NCBI RefSeq assembly: GCF_037975245.1 | Contig: NC_092574.1 | Span: 9,521,713 to 9,585,712 of the forward strand | Direction: 5' to 3' | DNA: 64,000 bases | From: Apostichopus japonicus | Lineage: Eukaryota > Echinodermata > Holothuroidea > Aspidochirotida > Stichopodidae | Program-made: the position numbers and the translations under genes | Notes under the pieces: generated by a model | What the model was told of the DNA's origin: nothing | Databases searched by the model: none | What the model saw: the letters and a program-made list of their open reading frames with translations, nothing else | Shown here: one piece after another, positions 50,101 through 59,294 of the stretch | Position numbering within the stretch: position 1 is the first letter of the stretch | How the letters are laid out: each line of letters starts with the position of its first letter

Positions 50101-53100
50101 TACATACCGTTACTAACATTAAAACTTAATTGTTATACGAAATGTCTTTTGTTATCTAAGTATTCCTTAAGGCCCGGTCACACTACAGCGATATTTTATC
50201 GGAATACAGTCCGATTTTTCCGATTTTAGGCCGAAGAGTGAGGTTTGTGGTAGTGAATGTAATGAATGCAGTGGAATATTCGAATACCTACTCTAAATCT
50301 GAGGGGTTCTGGAACGGACTACATTCTGAAGTGACGTCACATCGAAAAACGATAAAAATCGGAAGAGAAATCGGATAGCTATCCGATAAAAGGAAACGGA
50401 GTCAATATCAAAAGTTAGGAAAGGGCTATTCCACATCGGAATGGCTCAACAGATAGCAAATCAGGTCCTTTATCACTGTGGCTATAAGACCCGAACGAAA
50501 AATAGGCTGTTTCGATTCCTCCGGGAAATCGGATAGTATTCCGATAAAAAATCGGTATATTGTGACCGGGCCTTAACAAACCTTTTCTTTCATCCGGTCT
50601 TAATTTGCTTGTCCATGCACTGTAGTCTAGTTTCGTAGAGATGTGGGCACATAGTAGGTTACTTACTCTGTCAATCTTATTCCACAAGTTTTCTTCTTAA
50701 ATTGTCTTATAGTCTCCTCGGTCAAATCAATTATTTTTCCAGAATAATGTTCTACTATAGTCTATGATTTCATACTCATAATCTCATAGTATTTATTGTC
50801 AGTATTGATGTTTCTCACTATAGTGTTTTAACATTATCTCTATGTAATGTTTGATTGTTATGATTGATTGGGTAAACTGAAATGACATTGAGGACATTGA
50901 CAGCCAAGCAGACGCGTACGTTCCAACGGTTTCATATTTTAAGGAAAATCAACAAGAAGATTATAAAATTAAAGTAAAGCCTTTTTTGAATATTATGCAG
51001 TGATGAATATTACAGATATTACATTCAATCAGCTATATATCGAGCTAGAAACAATATACTGAGGTAGTGGGATTTCATGACCAGTTCCCCAGATGTTGTT
51101 ATACAATCCAACCTGGTATCCGAGAAGGAGTATATATACTGGTACGTAACTTACATTTGCCTGAGATGGAGATTGAATGAAGTATAGAGCACATTCCACA
51201 ATGTGAAAAAGGGGTCGCGGGATGGGGAGGGGAGGGGAGGGGTATGGGTGTTTCGTGAGGGCAGCGAAAAAAATAACGGTACTAAGGAAAGAGAAGGACA
51301 GCCGGACCGTCCCACAGAAATGCCTTCTCAATCATACATACTAAAAACTCTTGTGGTGTTGCACAATATCTTCTTAAGCAATTAATTGAAACAGATAAAA
51401 ATTTAATGCAAAAAGCAATCAAAATTAAGCAATGTTTTACTAACTGTCCTGATGTTCGGATTCGGGTGAACCTTCGAGTTTTTGAAGAGGTTGTAGTTAC
51501 AGAATGTGACGGCAGGAAAATGAAGACTTTCCACATAGCTGACAGTTACCACGGTCGAAACAGGGTAGTCTAAATATTTGTTCAGTCCCGCCACGAGACC
51601 ATGGCCCAGCCAGACAGATAAACATATGAGCAGAATGAACCAAAATATCCTGAAATGGAAGAAACAATTTATAAATCTGCGAATGTGGAGACAGATATAA
51701 GAATCATTTCCTTACCGCTACCCATAAAATTCTAAGGCCTAATATCCTGAAAAGATTTGTAAGTAATTTAACTGAATACTGAATGATTGACTGATATTGA
51801 TTGCCTACTGACTGAAAATCTCTAGTAAACAACAACACCAACAGCAGCACAAACACATTTATTTAAACACGTGACATGGAGGAAGTATACTATCAGATTC
51901 TATCTGAAGACTTTGTTCCCAATTCGATAGCTTTGTTTTGTCCGGCCCTAAATATCCCCAATCGCATTTTACATTTTGACCAATGGTGATTAATAACCAA
52001 GAGCATTTAATAGAAAAAAAATCGTCTAACATATCGATTAGTTATTTAAACAATAGGAACAGTTATAGCTTTGTAAGTTCGAGCATCGAATTATAAACAA
52101 ACAAATCGATCAAACTATTGGGCTGATTTAGAAAATTCACGTCATTATATCACCGTATCACCTAGACACCCTATTGCATAGACAGTTTGCGCCGGCAAAT
52201 AGTAACTCGGAAATGTTGAAAGTTCAAATCATTTCTATCTCGTTATTTGAAATAAAACACGCAATATAAAGGAGAAGTTAAACCCAATCAGCATCATTGT
52301 TCGATTTGAATAGAAATAACTATCACGAACATCTTCACCGAAAGAACTAGAAACATCTCATCTCATTTTGGGAGATGTCACATTTTTAATGATTCTTCAC
52401 ACAAAACGCTAAACACTTGAGCAAATCTATAAATTAATGATAACACCATCCAGTCACATGTGCTCTTATTTGATATGTTCGTATGTAGGCTATTGATTGC
52501 AATATTTATTTTCTGCAATGGACATGGTTTTTGAAAGGATGGATCTAAAATATTGAAACACTTAAAGATGTCATTATGACTGCATTTGCGTTCAATGTGA
52601 ACATTGTTAAAATCTGTTAGCATTATTACCATGAAAATGTAGGCCAAAGAGAAAACAAATGGCAAGAAGGTAGTTCCCAGTTCCTAGTGGCTTTATGACT
52701 CCATACTTTTCTCTATAGCTGTTGAACCGATTCGCCCATGACAGAGAGCTTATACGCTAAATCAGCTTAATAAGCTAAGCTACTAAATACGATGGTTGAG
52801 TTTGTATCCCCGTTTAGCTTCATTCTGATAAATTTCAAGAAAAATGTAAAAAAGCAGAAGCTTATCATAACAAGTCAACAAAGAGAGTGGTTTTGTATTT
52901 ACCTTCTAAAGGGAATGAAATTCCGGGTGGTGACGTATCTTATTCCGTGAAGAGTTGTTGTAGAACCAAATCTTTCAATTTCCGAAGAGCACGAACACTG
53001 ATACGATTCCTGTCTTTCGATCTTAAATGAATCTGTAGTTTTTCTTTCTTCCGGAAGCCAATAACCAACATCTGAAGATCTGGACCCCCTCGGTGGTTCT

Positions 53101-53120
53101 CTGGCCGTTCCATTTCCCAT
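37140..53120 (-). CDS. ASIC-like DEG/ENaC sodium channel subunit, 10 exons
   Basis: Exons in transcript order (minus strand): 53120-52903, 51649-51445, 47192-46989, 43388-43245, 42711-42613, 40643-40496, 39353-39297, 38957-38807, 38365-38274, 37264-37140. Phases join into 1443 nt, 480 residues plus stop; ASICs are usually about 500-530. The short cytosolic N-terminus carries the His-Gly gating motif (residues 58-59, STTTLHG). TM1 is about 74-94, then FPAVTFCN, LLECKWNTGQVCS, the VCHTFNS box, LGFSVAPGF, a Cys-rich thumb/palm (C..C..V..CGC, CTCPVPC, HWPSE), and TM2 with the GAS selectivity filter (451-453). It forms a trimeric plasma-membrane cation channel. The two His residues after TM1 needed for proton sensing in vertebrate ASIC1a are not seen (YLDYPV there), so acid gating is not predicted; peptide gating is possible. 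Confidence 0.9.
37333..37436 (-). mobile_element. SINE 3' part with (TA)n tail, copy 3
   Basis: On the minus strand, GTTCGAATCCCGGTAGAGGC, a short spacer, TTTTCACTG and then a TA array. This matches TTCGAATCCCGGTGGAGGCT ... TTTTTTCACTG and the TA tail of the copy at 22593. The tRNA-like head is largely missing. It lies just outside the last exon of the channel gene, in intron 9. Confidence 0.65.
38517..38770 (-). mobile_element. Penelope-like element terminal fragment (putative)
   Basis: The minus-strand order is TTCAGCCTCTGAAGAAGAT, GCTAGGATCGAAAC, TTCAGGCCCACTT, then GGATCCTTAGTGGATGAGCA and GCAGTTTGCTTACAGT. I know this succession of motifs from ends of Penelope-like retroelements, which carry hammerhead ribozyme motifs. 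Only a terminal piece is present, in intron 8 of the channel gene. The assignment rests on memory of the family. Confidence 0.45.
38600..38638 (-). ncRNA. Hammerhead-ribozyme-like motif (degraded)
   Basis: On the minus strand: stem I halves GCCT and AGGC pair perfectly, followed by the core box CTGAAGA. A hairpin GATAC-TGCTA-GGATC pairs at four of five positions, then comes GAAA, a minimal stem III and a TC before stem I closes. One extra A lies between the core box and stem II, and one stem II pair is lost, so activity is doubtful. Confidence 0.4.
41072..41151. repeat. (TA)n-(TG)n compound microsatellite in the channel gene
   Basis: About 29 TA units change to about 11 TG units near 41130. 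Confidence 0.95.
46454..46821. mobile_element. hAT-type MITE, 368 bp, with perfect 8-bp target duplication
   Basis: The left end CAGTGGCGTAGGAA and the right end TTCCTACGCCCTTG are inverted repeats (12 of 14 match), and CTAAGCTT flanks both sides exactly (46446-46453 and 46822-46829). An 8-bp duplication with CAGTG-like ends is the hAT signature. The interior is G/C-tract rich with no transposase ORF. It lies in intron 3 of the channel gene. Confidence 0.88.
47340..47460 (+). repeat. Minisatellite, about 23-bp period, 4-5 units
   Basis: Units read TATGCCATTGTTTAATATAA plus CAA, with outer units diverged. Confidence 0.85.
47880..48005. repeat. Foldback inverted repeat with arms of about 50 bp
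   Basis: The left arm contains AAATAATGAATG, GTGCAATAGTGCA and ATATTTCATGAGTTGA. The right arm (about 47952-48005) is its inverted copy with few changes, around a loop of about 20 bases. A transcript would fold into one long hairpin. Probably a foldback or MITE-type element; no clear target duplication was found. Confidence 0.8.
48257..48627. mobile_element. hAT-type MITE, 371 bp, with perfect 8-bp target duplication
   Basis: Ends are CATGGGTGGGCAACCT and AGGTTGCTCACCCCTG, an imperfect inverted pair, with ATCTAAGT duplicated at 48249-48256 and 48628-48635. The GGTCCGCGGACC / GCGGTCCGCC subterminal text is widespread in hAT MITEs. No transposase ORF. It is in the same intron as the element at 46454. 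Confidence 0.88.
49795..50690 (+). mobile_element. Non-LTR retrotransposon 3' fragment, copy 2, split by a MITE
   Basis: Relative of the copy at 34090-34760. The left part (49795-50166) has the ACCAACTGAGATTCCACCTG block and a short LINE-like ORF end (LGIPVKRLNS...GPKIWNPLNDR). The right part (50577-50690) has the TCTAGTTTCGTAGAGATG block. The 402-bp MITE at 50171-50572 separates them. Not intact. Confidence 0.65.
50171..50572. mobile_element. TTAA-flanked MITE, 402 bp, long imperfect TIRs
   Basis: The terminal 12 bases GGCCCGGTCACA / TGTGACCGGGCC are perfect inverted repeats. Similarity continues for about 50 bp (TTTATCGGAATAC, TCCGATTT). TTAA lies on both sides (50167-50170 and 50573-50576), as in piggyBac-type insertion. 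There is no transposase. The internal CCGAT/ATCGG words recur many times. Confidence 0.85.
52903..53120 (-). CDS. DEG/ENaC channel exon 1: N-terminus with HG motif
   Basis: ATG at 53120-53118 opens MGNGTAREPPRGS. The tail of the exon, IERFGSTTTLHGIRYV, is the conserved pre-TM1 region, and the donor AAG|GTAAAT leaves phase 2. Exon 2 supplies the missing base and starts TM1 (IFWFILLICLSVWLGHG). An upstream noncoding exon cannot be excluded. Confidence 0.85.
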
Positions 53121-55923
53121 TCTGTTTCTATAGTAACTCTGATATTTAGACTAACAACACCGTATATATGTTAGCCGACCAAACGTTGCCTTAAAAAAAT
53201 TGTCGCAAAGATATCTTCCGATTCTCGAAGAATGAACCAATGTATAGACTCCTATCAGTCGTTTGGACTGTGCACGTCTTGAAATGATCTCTTTTTAAAT
53301 ATCCATTATCATGGAATCATCCAACCGTCTGTAATGTTGAAATATCTCGATTGAATCTACGAAGAGCCATCTGTTAATTTTATTCTTATAATAAAAAGCC
53401 AAAAAATAAAAGTCGGATTTTTGTCGGTTCCAAGTTGTGTATACACTGACTCGAATAAACTTAAATACCCGTTGAGGATGAGAAGCCTCTGCAATATGGG
53501 CTAAAATAACACTTGCTAATAACAGAAGTCAGCCATGCGTACAAATTTCATAACACCATTGGTTTAACGCTGTAGCAGTTTATTGCGTGGACCTATAGTG
53601 GATAGAAAACTGTTTGATTTTCAATTATTACTGGAATAGAGCAAAAACAAAATTAAAGGTGGCATCAAAATTTAATCTCAACTGAATTGAAATGCCAATG
53701 TGACCATTTACAGTGAATGGAAAACGTTAGACGCCAGGGAATTCAACAAAATAAATTTACAATAATAGTTTATTTTATCATATTTCTGGCTTTTCCGTCG
53801 CACGCAATATTAAATCAAAAACGTTTAAGCTGAGTCAATTTTGTTCATGACTTGATTTTAGTTATTCTAAATCAAGTTGTGTGCATTAATTACGTCTCTA
53901 TCTAATCGTTTAATTCTTTCTGGACTAGTATTTTGACGAATATTATCATGAGTGAAAAAAACGTAACTATATCAAAATAAACCAAAATTTAGGACGATAT
54001 CGTAACATCATATCAGTTTGTCTTCTTCTGATAAGATGCAATCCTATTTCAAAGAGAGTGTCAAGAGGGAAAAAGAAAGTGTTAAAAAACTGCTTATCTA
54101 CTTTCAAAAGCCTGTGTTAAAAGTGAAAGGCATGACGTACGTGTCGATGTTGGCAGGATCTAAAGACATAAGATCAAAGACAAAAGGTAAGCAATCTTAA
54201 TTTAAATTTGTGTAATATTCGCCTGGATTAGGAAAATCTTTTGCAAAGTAACAACAAATATAAGAATATGTGGTGTCCCTTGATTTTAATTGAAAAAAAA
54301 AATGTAAAGTTCATTTTTGGTCATATACATGTCGCCTGAATTAGGTTAAACTGGCACAAAATGACCTAACACCAGTTCAAATTGACCTTCCATATGAAAT
54401 TTACTCCAGGGAATCAGTTGATGGATTTTCATGATCACAGAGTTGTCCATGCATAGCGTTATCTTGTTTATATTAGATCAAATTTTGCCAAGAACCAATT
54501 GCTCCTGGACCCTTAATCACATATTTAATTAGCAGCCTTTAATACACGCAACTACGGTCAAAAATTATGTTTTAGAAGTTCGTTCAATTGTCCTCAAATT
54601 ACCAACTAACATTGCTACATATCGTTATATAAGACATTTTCTTAGGTAATTTAAGGGGCGTCATAAATAAGTCTTTTAAATCATAAATGAAGCACCATAT
54701 GAAATTGAGTGTTCGTCAAAAAAAAAAAAAAAAAGGGGGGGGGGGGGTTGGAGACATTACTTTTACATCTGAGAATTTACCACAAAATGTCTGTATAAAA
54801 TTAACATACATTAATTCCAAAACACATTTAATTGCACGATATATATGCTCCACCAATATTGAAAGCGAGGGAACTCACGTGATCATGATTACCACAGGCA
54901 GCTGCTGTTTATTATTGAGTTACTGAATCCTCTACGAGTCGTACGGGTACTAAGTAATTTAGTTCACTTTACAGCCACCAGTAGCGCAGCCTCATCAATC
55001 ATTGTTCTAGGTTTGAGAACCGAGGGATCAGTTCACTGCCTACCCCCCCCCCCCCTTGCGCACGATACTGGGAAGAAGGCACCTCTTACCGTGGGGCACG
55101 TATTCCTTCACAAAGAAGAAAATCTACTTTAGACATTTTCTAGCAAATTATGGATAAGTTAGCGCGGCATTCAAATTATCAATGCACAGTTTCATATAGG
55201 TCTCCATCATATCATCCTTCAAGTAGACTAGTGCTTGAAGAATGTACATAGCTCATATATTGTTTGTCACGGTGGCCATGGGACATTGGAAAGGCCCTAA
55301 CAATAAATAAATAATAATACTGATTGCCGAGTCGAATTTTCGACTTATCTTTGTTGAAATTTCAACTATTTATCTGAGAATTGTGTGAGTATAATTTCGC
55401 AATAGCGATCCAAATAGCGATCCAACCTGTTTACTTGATATCTCATGTCGACATTTCAAGACACTTTCAACAATAAACTCGATATTTCAAGAAGTCGAAA
55501 TTTCGACCTTAACACGTACGCTATGTTACTTCCGTTGGCCCTTCAAGGACATCGTACCCGTACAACTAACAATTAACCTTCCTTTCGTCTGGGAGCGGAA
55601 GACCCCACACTTTTGCGGATTTCTGCCTCCCCCCCCCCCCCAATACCAAATACAATACAAACACTTTATGGAAGCTTACATGTTTAGCGTTATATAATTG
55701 AGATAATCTAACGGCTTACATCAAACACTGCAAATATGGAAGTCTCACTTTGATTATGATTGCCATTTTCTACTGAAAAATTACTTTTAGCCTACGTTAC
55801 CAATACATCTAAAAATATTGCTGGTAGGTATTTTAGTCCATGTACTACGGCTACTATAATAGTAGCCCTGTTCAACTGGTTTTGGTATTATTTAAGTTTA
55901 TTATTTACCTTGTTTAATCACTT
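53121..55923. other. Intergenic, upstream of the channel gene
   Basis: Should contain the channel promoter on the minus strand, but no element could be assigned. It holds A/G, C and G homopolymer tracts (about 54720-54747, 55044-55056, 55628-55642) and a small possible exon at 54036-54187. A short palindrome GTCGAAATTTCGAC lies near 55494. Confidence 0.45.
54036..54187 (+). CDS. Possible small first exon, unrecognised
   Basis: ATG at 54036 opens about 50 Lys-rich residues (MQSYFKESVKREKESVKKLL...) ending at an AAAG|GTAAGC donor near 54186. I recognise no family and no matching second exon downstream. It lies about 0.9 kb upstream of the channel gene in the opposite direction. It could be chance. 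Confidence 0.15.
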
Positions 55924-55995
55924 GACTCCGTGGCGCAACGGTAGCGCGTCTGACTCCAGATCAGAAGGTTGCGTGTTCGAATCACGTCGGGGTCA
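55924..55995 (+). tRNA. tRNA-Trp (CCA)
   Basis: A 72-nt cloverleaf with no intron. The acceptor GACTCCG pairs with CGGGGTC, with discriminator A. The D arm is GCGC-AACGGTA-GCGC. The anticodon arm is TCTGA-CTCCAGA-TCAGA with anticodon CCA, and the T arm is GCGTG-TTCGAAT-CACGT. A and B box promoters are intact, and a T5 terminator starts 9 bases after the gene (56005-56009). The sequence is nearly that of vertebrate tRNA-Trp, so it is very likely functional. Confidence 0.97.
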
Positions 55996-56004
55996 ACACC
56001 AGTG

Positions 56005-56009
56005 TTTTT
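56005..56009 (+). terminator. Pol III terminator of tRNA-Trp
   Basis: TTTTT run 9 bases beyond the discriminator base. Confidence 0.85.
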
Positions 56010-56124
56010 CCTTTTGGGCCTTTCCCCATTTTTAGAGTCTAGAAGCAATCGGCCGAAGTGTTCACCTTTAGCAGCAAAAGGCACGAATTCCAAGCATCAT
56101 AGGGTCAGGACAATATATAAAAAT

Positions 56125-56262
56125 GTTTGTGAAAATTCGGGCAATATGCTGAGAATTTTTCGGGTACCTACTGAAAGAAAAATAATTTGCAATGTGTTTT
56201 TTCAATGGTTAACCTGATATCAAGCCCCCCCCCCCAAATCAAAATGGGCTCCTAAGCCTATG
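56125..56262 (-). repeat. Dispersed repeat, copy 2 (inverted, shorter)
   Basis: The reverse complement reads TAGGAGCCCATTTTGATTT, a G run, ACACATTGCAAATTA, TTTCTTTCAGTAGGTACCCG and CCCGAATTTTCACA. This is the order found at 5779-6105 but without about 190 internal bases. Confidence 0.7.
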
Positions 56263-57983
56263 GAGTCAACAAACCCTATAATAATTCGTTGATACGTGCC
56301 AAAGAAATGAATCCTAGCAAAAGGAAACATGTTAGGGCATGGACGTAGTTACACTTAACGGAGCACCCATGATGTACAAAGAAAAGTTTTGCCCAAAATG
56401 CCTCCCATGTTGCAGGAAATAAACAATAATAAAGAGTATTGTATTACGTTGTAGTATATATAGACGAACTTTCAGGGGAGAGATTGATAAGGGTCGATTA
56501 GCTTCCTTCAAACTGAAAAGAGGGCTTCATGATATTTCCTGCATTAAGTTAAATTATATTTTTCGGGGCACTCAAAGGGGGGGGGTGGGGAAACGATCGC
56601 TCTCGTTGCCCCCCTCCCCTGTGTTAGGGGCTAACTCTACTCACTTTCGAATTCCAAAAAAGGGTACTTGCAGATTACCACAAAAGAGCTATTTAGAAAA
56701 AGCAGATGAAGAACAAAATGACATAGGGCAGGTACTCAAGTTTTCCATCCCAAAAAGGGCATTTTTCATCTATGAAATGGGTTACCTTTTTGCAAAAGTT
56801 GAGGCGAGCAAGCTCCTCCTCCCCTCCCCCTCCCTTTGTATGCTGCCCCTGGATATTTTGCTCTTGTAGAGTACGGTAATGTATTGTACTGTGAATTAAA
56901 GATAAAAAGTTGTTATTGGTTATTTCCATTCCAATTCACAATCAAATAACACAAGAAAAGTCCATTGTATATGAAATATATATATATTTTCTCTCATTCG
57001 TCCAAATTCACTTTACGCTATAAGCTGCAAAGGCTGAGTAAATTTCCAATTCAAGGTTTTTGAACTTTACTCAGGCTAGGGGAGATATAACTAGGTAAGT
57101 TCTTCAGCAACCTCACCCTCACCTCTCCCTCCCCCTCGCCCCCCTTACCTATCACATTCATCCTGGAAATGAGTTTTAATAAGTCTATTCATAATAACAG
57201 GGTTTACTCTAATACTCTGTAAATCAACTAACAATCCATACACAATGAATATTACATTTGTTTCATTTTAAGAAAATAAAAAAAAGATGATACATACCTT
57301 TTCAAATATTTTAAACTTTTACTTATAGTATCAAACATAAACAGTAAAATCATGTCAGGTCCATGCATAGCAGAGAAACTATCTTACATTGCAAAGCCTG
57401 AACCCACTGGTTATGAATAACCTAAATCAGTGGTTCTCTTAGCCATAAAATGAAACTGTGTCACAAGCAAATTAATCTGCCATAGTGCTGTGTTTTAAAA
57501 TGCCAGTAATTTGGTAGTGGCATCCCAGTGCCACCCCCCCCATCCCCACTACTCCTATTATACCATAAGAGTCAATTAAGCAAAAAACTAAAAAATACTA
57601 AAAATGGTAAAACATTTATTTACATGATTGTTTATGATGAATACTGCAGCAGAAAATTCTTCCAAAAATATTGCTGGCCAAGCTGAGATCACTCGCATAA
57701 CAAAAACCAAATATCATAGTCAAAAGGGCAAAAGTGCTTCAATCGATGAAGATGACATCACAGACCCACTCACTGACATCTGTTTTTTATGAACAATTTA
57801 ATGTACCAGGCAATCTCGAATACATTATATGTTATTCCCTACACAATTGCCTTCCGATTGGCTACCATGATAAAATCACGGTTTGCTTCTTTCAGGAAGT
57901 GATCCATGTAAAATGGCAAATTGACTACGTAGCATTACATTGACTTTATTAAACAGTTCTTACATTATGGTAGAGAAATAAAT

Positions 57984-58184
57984 ACTTTTCAAGAAAAAGT
58001 CGCCCAGGAAAGAACCTGGGCACAAAAACCAAACTACCGAACGACTGATCCGCTCTCAACCCCAGTTTCTCCTTGCATCGGGAGTGTGACTGTGTGATCA
58101 TTGTCAGGAGTGCAACACCATTCCCCTCAAAAGGGAACAGATACTACACAAGATCTTAGCCAAAAGGCTGAGAAGGCCGAGAAA
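57984..58184 (-). ncRNA. U2 snRNA-like sequence (variant, pseudogene or SINE head)
   Basis: Read on the minus strand from 58175, CTTCTCAGCCTTTTGGCTAA, GATCTTGTGTAGTATCTGTT matches the first about 45 nt of U2 snRNA with about three changes. The match includes the 5' hairpin and the GTAGTA branch-site recognition segment. Beyond that it is not U2. A small CCCTTTTGAGGGG hairpin occupies the stem II position, then come about 110 nt of unknown sequence, a GGTTTTTG stretch that could be a weak Sm site, and a perfect GCCCAGG...CCTGGGC terminal hairpin. Total length about 200 nt, close to U2. A second, partial start (TTTCTCGGCC) lies just upstream. It could be a divergent U2 gene, a retropseudogene, or the head of a U2-derived SINE. 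Confidence 0.6.
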
Positions 58185-58189
58185 TAACT

Positions 58190-59294
58190 TGTTTAATTAA
58201 AATATACTGGACTGCACTGGTTAGAGGTGGCTACAATAACCATGCAACCTCAGTCTAAAGTTAGCTAAAACTTAAAGTCATACTGAATTATCAAAGACCA
58301 CCAAGTAGGCAATACAGAACATTAGAGGAAAACATTCATTTGTTCGACTCTGGTCCTCAAAAGCTTAATCCATCTCTTACTAAAAACATAAAAGCTAACT
58401 CTACCAAGTTTCTTCAGATATTTATTATATTTTGAAAAAGCATGTTGGCCAATAGTCTGTCACAGAGATAGTCACTGTGACAGCAACTACAACAAGGAAT
58501 GTTATTGTTTGTGTTTCGACAAAATATGATCCTCCCCCACCCCCCCCCCTCATTACAGCAAACTTTGACATGGAAGACCATTGTGTAATGCACTATTGCT
58601 GGATATGAAAAAGAATTTACAAAAAAATTAAAAACAGCGATGTAAGTAACCTTACAGCTTAAAATTCTCACAATTGATAAAAAAGAAAAGAACAAATTAA
58701 AGAAAAACAAAGAAAAGTATTGACAAAGTGCCCAATTAATTAACAGCTGTCTTGTTTTTCCGTGTACTGACATATAAACTAGATAAAAAAACGGTTTTCT
58801 AAAGAATCTTTCTAAATGTTTGACTTCTTGTCTGTTGGCAATAGTAGTCTTTGCATTTATATATGTAAAGCTTAATTTAGGGCAATCGTCCAGACTATGG
58901 TCTTGACTAACTGGTTTTTCAACAATATTATTTTATATATATGTTATCTATATATGAATGGATTAACATCCGATTTTCAAGGCTGTCAAGTTGTCTACAC
59001 TTGTAAATTGAGTAAGGAATTAAGACAACAATGAAAATGAAACACGAAGAAAACCAAGAAGTTAAAAATATAAGAATCAAGTTTGATGAAACTACATATC
59101 ATATAAAAAACTGGAATTTATCAATTGTCATTTAATGATCCGGACTTGGACTATTGTAAGTCAAGGGCGAAAATAAATTAAAAAAAAAAATCAAAAGTAG
59201 ATCATGTCAATATTTGTATAATTTAACTTCCCTACCATGATTTGAATTTCTGTGACACTGATAAATGATTATCTAGGGTTGCTTTCACAAGATC
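58190..59294. other. Downstream of the ACSF2 gene, no gene seen
   Basis: AT-rich. Probably includes the 3' UTR of the ACSF2-like gene on the minus strand, but no clear poly(A) signal could be tied to it. C-rich tract at about 58531-58550. Confidence 0.4.

Larger units (their letters stand above)
55996..57980. other. Intergenic repeats, no gene seen
   Basis: Contains the inverted second copy of the dispersed repeat, and a region at about 56570-56870 bounded by G-rich and C-rich tracts whose 94-residue open frame matches no family. Further C-rich tracts lie near 57115-57145 and 57530-57545. No splice-linked exons seen. Confidence 0.45.

Noticed and set aside
56585-56869. 94-residue open frame between G-rich and C-rich tracts
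   Set aside because: No family, no splice context, and low-complexity flanks; more likely a repeat.
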